From positions 1-64,000 of the forward strand of contig NZ_QNQT01000001.1 in the NCBI RefSeq assembly GCF_003362805.1: a stretch of 64,000 bases of DNA, given 5' to 3'. Below the pieces are notes generated by a model. The model was not told where the DNA came from. It was given only the letters and a program-made list of their open reading frames with translations, and ran no database searches. Each line of letters starts with the position of its first letter. The stretch's first letter is position 1. This DNA comes from Neobacillus piezotolerans (GTDB taxonomy: Bacteria; Bacillota; Bacilli; Bacillales; Cytobacillaceae). This document shows positions 60,005-64,000 of this stretch, piece by piece. A program made the position numbers and the translations under genes.

Positions 60005-61942
60005 ATGACAAAACTTAACTCGTCAACAAGGCTGAAGGTAAAAAGAGATACATTTTATCTGCCAGATCCAGAAGGTGGTGTGTATTTTAGAAATAACGAA
60101 AGCTCTTTCCGAATGAAAGGCAGTACGATTTATCAGTGGATCGAAACGCTGATGCCAATGTTCAACGGGGAGCGAACATTGGGGGAATTAACAGAGGGAC
60201 TAACTGCCCAGTATAGCACAAGGGTATATGAGATTGGAGAAACGTTGTTCAAGAATGGTTTTGTACGAGATATAAGTCAAGAACGACCACATGAATTAAA
60301 CCGTACAGTTCTTGAAAAATATTCTTCGCAAATTGAATTTATCGAGAATTTTGTTGATTCCGGTACGTACCGATTTCAGGAGTTCCGTCAGGCTAAAGTT
60401 CTGGCAGTCGGGGCTGGTCCCATTTTAGTTTCTTTGGTGGGTGCATTGATTGAATCGGGACTTCCTAAATTCAATTTTCTGGCAACTGAATCGATGCCTA
60501 CAAATCGACTGCGGATTGCTGAGCTGGTGCAGAATGCCCGTGAAGTCGACTCCGAGGTGGAGGTTAAGGGAATCCCATTTGAAAAAGGGGAACACAAAGG
60601 TTTTTGGAAACAAGCTGTGAAAGCCTATGATTGGGTTCTATATGTCTCGCAGGATGGGAATGTAAATGAACTTAGGAACCTTAATGCAGTTTGCAAGGAG
60701 GAAGGAAAGGTATTCCTGCCTGCTATATGTTTAGAACAGGTAGGGCTATCTGGGCCTGTCGTTCATCCAGAATCAGAGGAATGCTGGGAGTCTGCTTGGC
60801 GCCGCCTTCATCATTCTGCCGTTGGAGTAGTTAATCAGCAGCCTAACAACTTCTCTTCAACAGCTGGATCCATTTTGGCAAATGTCCTTGTATTTGAATT
60901 TTTCAAGAAGGCTGCAGGCATTGCAGGTTCGACTCAAAGCAATCAAATTTACATGCTTGATCTTGAAACATTGGAAGGCGACTGGTTATCATTCCTTGCA
61001 CACCCTTTGGTTACGTCTACAAATACAACGCCAAGGCTGTTAGAAGACCTTGATTTAAGGATTGAACATGAATCTAACAGAAATTCTCCACCTACTAAAC
61101 TATTGGAATACTTTAGTCTGTTAACTTCTGAAGAGATAGGAATTCTCCATACATGGGAGGAACGGGATTTGACACAGCTGCCTCTGGCGCAGTGTTATGT
61201 TCAGGCAGTTAATCCAGTTTCCGAGGGGCCATCAGAACTTCTTCCCGAAGTAATTTGTGCTGGTTTAACACATGAGGAAGCAAAACGGCATGCCGGGCTG
61301 ACTGGCGTTGAAATGTACGTTTCCCAATTGATCGATAACTCGAGCGCTCAAGAGGGTTTTATGGGTATCGGAGCGGGAGAAACAATCGAAGAGGCCGTTT
61401 GCCGAGGGCTGCAAAGATTTTTGGATGAAGAATTAAATGAAAGAAAGGGAGACCAACAGGGAACGATTATAGATTTGCAGCAAGTATTAATTGAGGATAA
61501 GCATTGCAGATATTATTTAAATGCACTGAACACCTTAAATGGTCCATCGAACATCGAGTTAAGAGACGATATTCTGGGTTTCCCTGTCATACGGGTAAGG
61601 TCGAAAGGCCAATCGTACACAAAGGCAGGTATAAATTTAACACTTGCATTACGAAATGCATTACAACTAGCACTTTTAAATACTCAAAACCAGGTTCATT
61701 CAATGATAAGGCAAAAAAAAGAGCCAGCCGATTTTTTGGAAAAAAGGGGATTCAGACTCAACATTCCTTCTTGTGATGAAATGACTCAATTAGAGCTACT
61801 GCAATCTGCTATTCAAGTCTTAAAAGAAAATAGGAAACACTTGTTTGTTTATGATCTTTCGTTCGAACCTTTTTTAAAAGAGGAACTAACAGGGGTATTT
61901 GGGGTACAGGTTCGGGAGGAGGAATCCTATTGGCAGCATTAA
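60005..61942 (+). CDS. ThiF-like thiazole-containing bacteriocin maturation protein
   Basis: A 645-residue protein of the group known as putative thiazole-containing bacteriocin maturation protein. The N-terminal 110 residues resemble a peptide-binding clamp (FRMKGSTIYQWIETLMPMFN). Residues about 120-260 resemble an E1/ThiF Rossmann core (AKVLAVGAGPILVSLVGALI) without the usual ATP-site Arg or zinc Cys. The C-terminal half is shared with this family only. It is expected to help recruit the leader peptide to the cyclodehydratase. AAGGAGGAG precedes the ATG, and the last 13 bases overlap the YcaO gene. Confidence 0.85.
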   Translation: MTKLNSSTRLKVKRDTFYLPDPEGGVYFRNNESSFRMKGSTIYQWIETLMPMFNGERTLGELTEGLTAQYSTRVYEIGETLFKNGFVRDISQERPHELNRTVLEKYSSQIEFIENFVDSGTYRFQEFRQAKVLAVGAGPILVSLVGALIESGLPKFNFLATESMPTNRLRIAELVQNAREVDSEVEVKGIPFEKGEHKGFWKQAVKAYDWVLYVSQDGNVNELRNLNAVCKEEGKVFLPAICLEQVGLSGPVVHPESEECWESAWRRLHHSAVGVVNQQPNNFSSTAGSILANVLVFEFFKKAAGIAGSTQSNQIYMLDLETLEGDWLSFLAHPLVTSTNTTPRLLEDLDLRIEHESNRNSPPTKLLEYFSLLTSEEIGILHTWEERDLTQLPLAQCYVQAVNPVSEGPSELLPEVICAGLTHEEAKRHAGLTGVEMYVSQLIDNSSAQEGFMGIGAGETIEEAVCRGLQRFLDEELNERKGDQQGTIIDLQQVLIEDKHCRYYLNALNTLNGPSNIELRDDILGFPVIRVRSKGQSYTKAGINLTLALRNALQLALLNTQNQVHSMIRQKKEPADFLEKRGFRLNIPSCDEMTQLELLQSAIQVLKENRKHLFVYDLSFEPFLKEELTGVFGVQVREEESYWQH

Positions 61943-63870
61943 TTCTAATGGATGGAAAGGGATTATTGGCAGATCTTGTCTATAATCAATTGTTTGGAAG
62001 CCATAACATAAAGCGTCAAAGTATAGGAGAAGACGTTCCGGCTGAGACAGGGTTAGCTCTTGTACTCCATGATACTTGGCAACCATTGGTTCATCAAAAA
62101 GCGGAGGAAAGACTTAGGGAAGCAGGCATCCCATGGCTTCGAGGTTTCGTTTCGTTTGGGGAAGGAATCATTGGTCCATTCGTACACCCAGATACACCGG
62201 GATGTTCCTGCTGTGCTGATATCCGGATTTTAATAGCGGGTTCAGATCAACGGGAAATGTTGGCGTTTCGAGGGCAAAGGGCAGCAGGAGAAGGTCCACT
62301 GCGAGATGCCTGGGTATCGCACACGGGATTAGCTCAAATGGCAGATTTGATCAGTAATGAAGTAAGGAGAATTCTTCAAGGAGAGCCCAGCAACTTACAG
62401 GAAAAAGTATTCATTATGAATCTGAAGACGTTATCAACTTCTAGTCACTTTTTCTTGCCTGACCCATCGTGCCCGATGTGCAGTTCATTGGCCATAGACA
62501 CATCTGAATTAGCCCGAATCCGTTTAGAATCAAGTCCTAAAATCAATGGTGGCAGTTATCGCAGTCGTTCGATGGATGAATTAAAAGCTGTGCTAGTTAA
62601 AGATTACCTCGATCCGCGTACCGGAATAATGAATGGGAAAATGCAAGATATCAGGCTGCCGTTTGCTGATGTTTTAGTGATGATGCCTCTGTTTGGGGGA
62701 ATTGAGGGGGTAGCAGGGCGGACTAATTCTTATGAAATAAGTGAGTTGACTGCCATTTTGGAAGGTTTGGAGCGATATTGCGGAATCGAGCCTCGAGGAA
62801 AAAGGACAGTCGTTCGTGATAGTTATCGCCATTTAGAAAATAACGCATTAAATCCTACAAGTGTAGGTGTTCATGAACCCAAAAACTATGAAAAGCCTCA
62901 TTTTCCTTTTAAAAAGTTTGATCCTGATGCCGCAATGGATTGGGTCTGGGGTTACTCATTTTTACAAGAACGCCCGCTTCTGGTTCCAGAGTTACTCGCC
63001 TACTATAGTTTAGGCTGTGGGGAGGGCTTTGTATATGAAACATCAAACGGATGCGCATTAGGGGGGAGTTTAGAGGAAGCCATTTTTCATGGCATCATGG
63101 AGGTAGTCGAACGGGATTCATTCTTATTATCCTGGTATGCCAAGCTCCCCCTTCCACGGCTTGATCTTCGTTCGGCAAACGATACAGAAGTACAGCTGAT
63201 GGTGGACCGTATTCAAGAAGTGGCGGGGTATGACCTTTATCTTTATAATTCAACAATGGAGCATGGTATTCCAAGTGTGTGGGCAGTGGCAAAAAACAGA
63301 AGATCTGAAGGTGTAAACATTATTTGTGCAGCAGGTGCAAACCCTGATCCTATAAAGGCCGTAAAGAGCGCAATATTCGAGCTTGCGGGAATGATGTTTA
63401 GGGATGATGAAAAATTGGAGACAAATAGACAGACATATGAAAGGATGCTGCACGATTCGTTCGAAGTCCGGACTATGGAGGACCATGGTATGTTATACGG
63501 GTTGAAAGAGGCAGAGGAACGTCTGAACTTTTTATTGGAAGATCATGGTCCCTTACGTACGTTTGCTGAGGAATTTAAGGAGCCGCCTGCCTATGCTGAT
63601 TTAAAGGATGATCTTCAAGTTATCCTTCAGAGGTTCCGAAGTTTGAATCTTGATGTGATTGTAGTTGACCAAACCTCGCCTACCATCAAACGGAATGGAT
63701 TGTTCTGTGTAAAAGTAATCATTCCCGGCATGCTGCCCATGACATTTGGGCATCACCTTACTCGCGTGAAAGGTTTGGAACGGGTGCTCAAGATACCCAT
63801 GCAGCTAGGATTTAAGGCGAAACCATTAACGTATGAACAGCTTAATCCATTTCCCCATCCATTCCCATAG
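61930..63870 (+). CDS. Fused TOMM leader-binding/YcaO cyclodehydratase
   Basis: A 646-residue fusion. Residues about 1-200 are the ThiF-like SagC-type part, with zinc-type Cys pairs GCSCCAD and SCPMCSS. Residues about 230-646 are a YcaO domain: SYEISELTAILEGLERYCGI and EEAIFHGIMEVVERDSFLLS carry ATP/Mg ligands, and the protein ends in NPFPHPFP, the proline-rich C terminus typical of azoline-forming YcaO enzymes. It uses ATP to cyclise Cys residues into thiazolines. Starts at TTG 61930 behind GGGAGGAGG, overlapping the ThiF-like gene. Confidence 0.92.
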   Translation: MAALILMDGKGLLADLVYNQLFGSHNIKRQSIGEDVPAETGLALVLHDTWQPLVHQKAEERLREAGIPWLRGFVSFGEGIIGPFVHPDTPGCSCCADIRILIAGSDQREMLAFRGQRAAGEGPLRDAWVSHTGLAQMADLISNEVRRILQGEPSNLQEKVFIMNLKTLSTSSHFFLPDPSCPMCSSLAIDTSELARIRLESSPKINGGSYRSRSMDELKAVLVKDYLDPRTGIMNGKMQDIRLPFADVLVMMPLFGGIEGVAGRTNSYEISELTAILEGLERYCGIEPRGKRTVVRDSYRHLENNALNPTSVGVHEPKNYEKPHFPFKKFDPDAAMDWVWGYSFLQERPLLVPELLAYYSLGCGEGFVYETSNGCALGGSLEEAIFHGIMEVVERDSFLLSWYAKLPLPRLDLRSANDTEVQLMVDRIQEVAGYDLYLYNSTMEHGIPSVWAVAKNRRSEGVNIICAAGANPDPIKAVKSAIFELAGMMFRDDEKLETNRQTYERMLHDSFEVRTMEDHGMLYGLKEAEERLNFLLEDHGPLRTFAEEFKEPPAYADLKDDLQVILQRFRSLNLDVIVVDQTSPTIKRNGLFCVKVIIPGMLPMTFGHHLTRVKGLERVLKIPMQLGFKAKPLTYEQLNPFPHPFP

Positions 63871-63894
63871 TGGAAGAGTAGGAGGACAAAACAT

Positions 63895-64000
63895 TTGGAA
63901 CTGGACACATTTATACACCAACTGCATTTTGACACGGAAAAAATCTTTCCGCCAGATTGGGAAGTGGATTGGGACGACGCGCCACTTCCCTATAAATTGT
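63895..64000 (+). CDS. SagB-type dehydrogenase, 5' end only
   Basis: A gene starting at TTG 63895 (GGAGGAC upstream) runs off the window. The 35 visible residues, including FHQLHFDTEKIFPPDW-like and VDWDDAPLPYKL, match the N terminus of SagB/ThcOx-family proteins of Bacillus TOMM clusters. SagB enzymes use FMN to oxidise thiazolines to thiazoles. The catalytic part, and any transporter or immunity genes, lie beyond 64000. Confidence 0.75.
   Translation, partial: MELDTFIHQLHFDTEKIFPPDWEVDWDDAPLPYKL

Overview
The window reads as chromosomal DNA of a Bacillaceae bacterium (Bacillus, Mesobacillus or Cytobacillus type). The grounds are strong GGAGG ribosome-binding sites, frequent TTG/GTG starts, rho-independent terminators between most genes, and Bacillus-typical families (DUF4317, VanW, HxlR, MntH, a dppA-like M55 peptidase with Dpp transporter, a THI-box operon). 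No rRNA, tRNA, prophage or CRISPR array was seen.

Layout. 0.5-10.6 kb: single genes on both strands, including GNAT acetyltransferases, SRPBCC and RidA proteins (both apparently frameshifted), P-loop kinases, three Nudix hydrolases, a nucleotidyltransferase, a methyltransferase and a hotdog thioesterase. 10.6-17.7 kb: tandem S41-like proteins that both seem to lack the catalytic serine, a DUF4317 protein, a BtuF-like binding protein and an AraC/GyrI-like regulator. 18.6-19.3 kb: a FrnE/DsbA-like oxidoreductase whose first active-site Cys codon is an in-frame TGA. 19.36-23.2 kb: a TPP riboswitch and terminator controlling a thiamine-precursor ABC operon (thiY, thiamine-binding protein, thiX, thiZ, TatD). 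24.5-25.9 kb: mntH behind a probable MntR site. 26-36.6 kb: a patchwork of small membrane proteins, DinB proteins, an ECF42-type sigma factor with its YciI/DGPF partner and a matching candidate promoter, a secreted beta-helix protein and AT-rich genes. 36.7-39.8 kb: an electrophile/quinone-type redox cluster divergent from an HxlR regulator. 39.9-41.9 kb: a 51-bp tandem repeat, an rsbR/STAS remnant and an IS605-type TnpB with intact catalytic residues and a probable omegaRNA. 42.2-44.0 kb: VanW lipoprotein and SUFU protein. 44.3-52.5 kb: an Lrp regulator, M42 and M55 peptidases and a complete dipeptide ABC transporter. 53.1-59.1 kb: an ArsR-type regulator with two near-identical operators, an alpha/beta hydrolase, a membrane protein/XRE pair, DUF4386, and an alkaline phosphatase with Pho-box-like sequences flanked by repeats.

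59.4-64.0 kb: the most striking locus, a TOMM (thiazole/oxazole-modified microcin) cluster of the heterocycloanthracin type. It encodes a precursor with a 32-residue leader and a 70-residue core carrying 13 Cys in FGRCGG and CGGCFGFG repeats, a ThiF-like maturation protein, a fused leader-binding/YcaO cyclodehydratase ending in PFPHPFP, and the start of a SagB-type dehydrogenase cut by the window edge.

Several genes carry single-base indels in homopolymers (about 1.54, 6.17, 28.9 and 53.54 kb) or lone stop codons (18.6, 26.2, 40.2 kb). These could be real decay, recoding or assembly error, so each is described separately.
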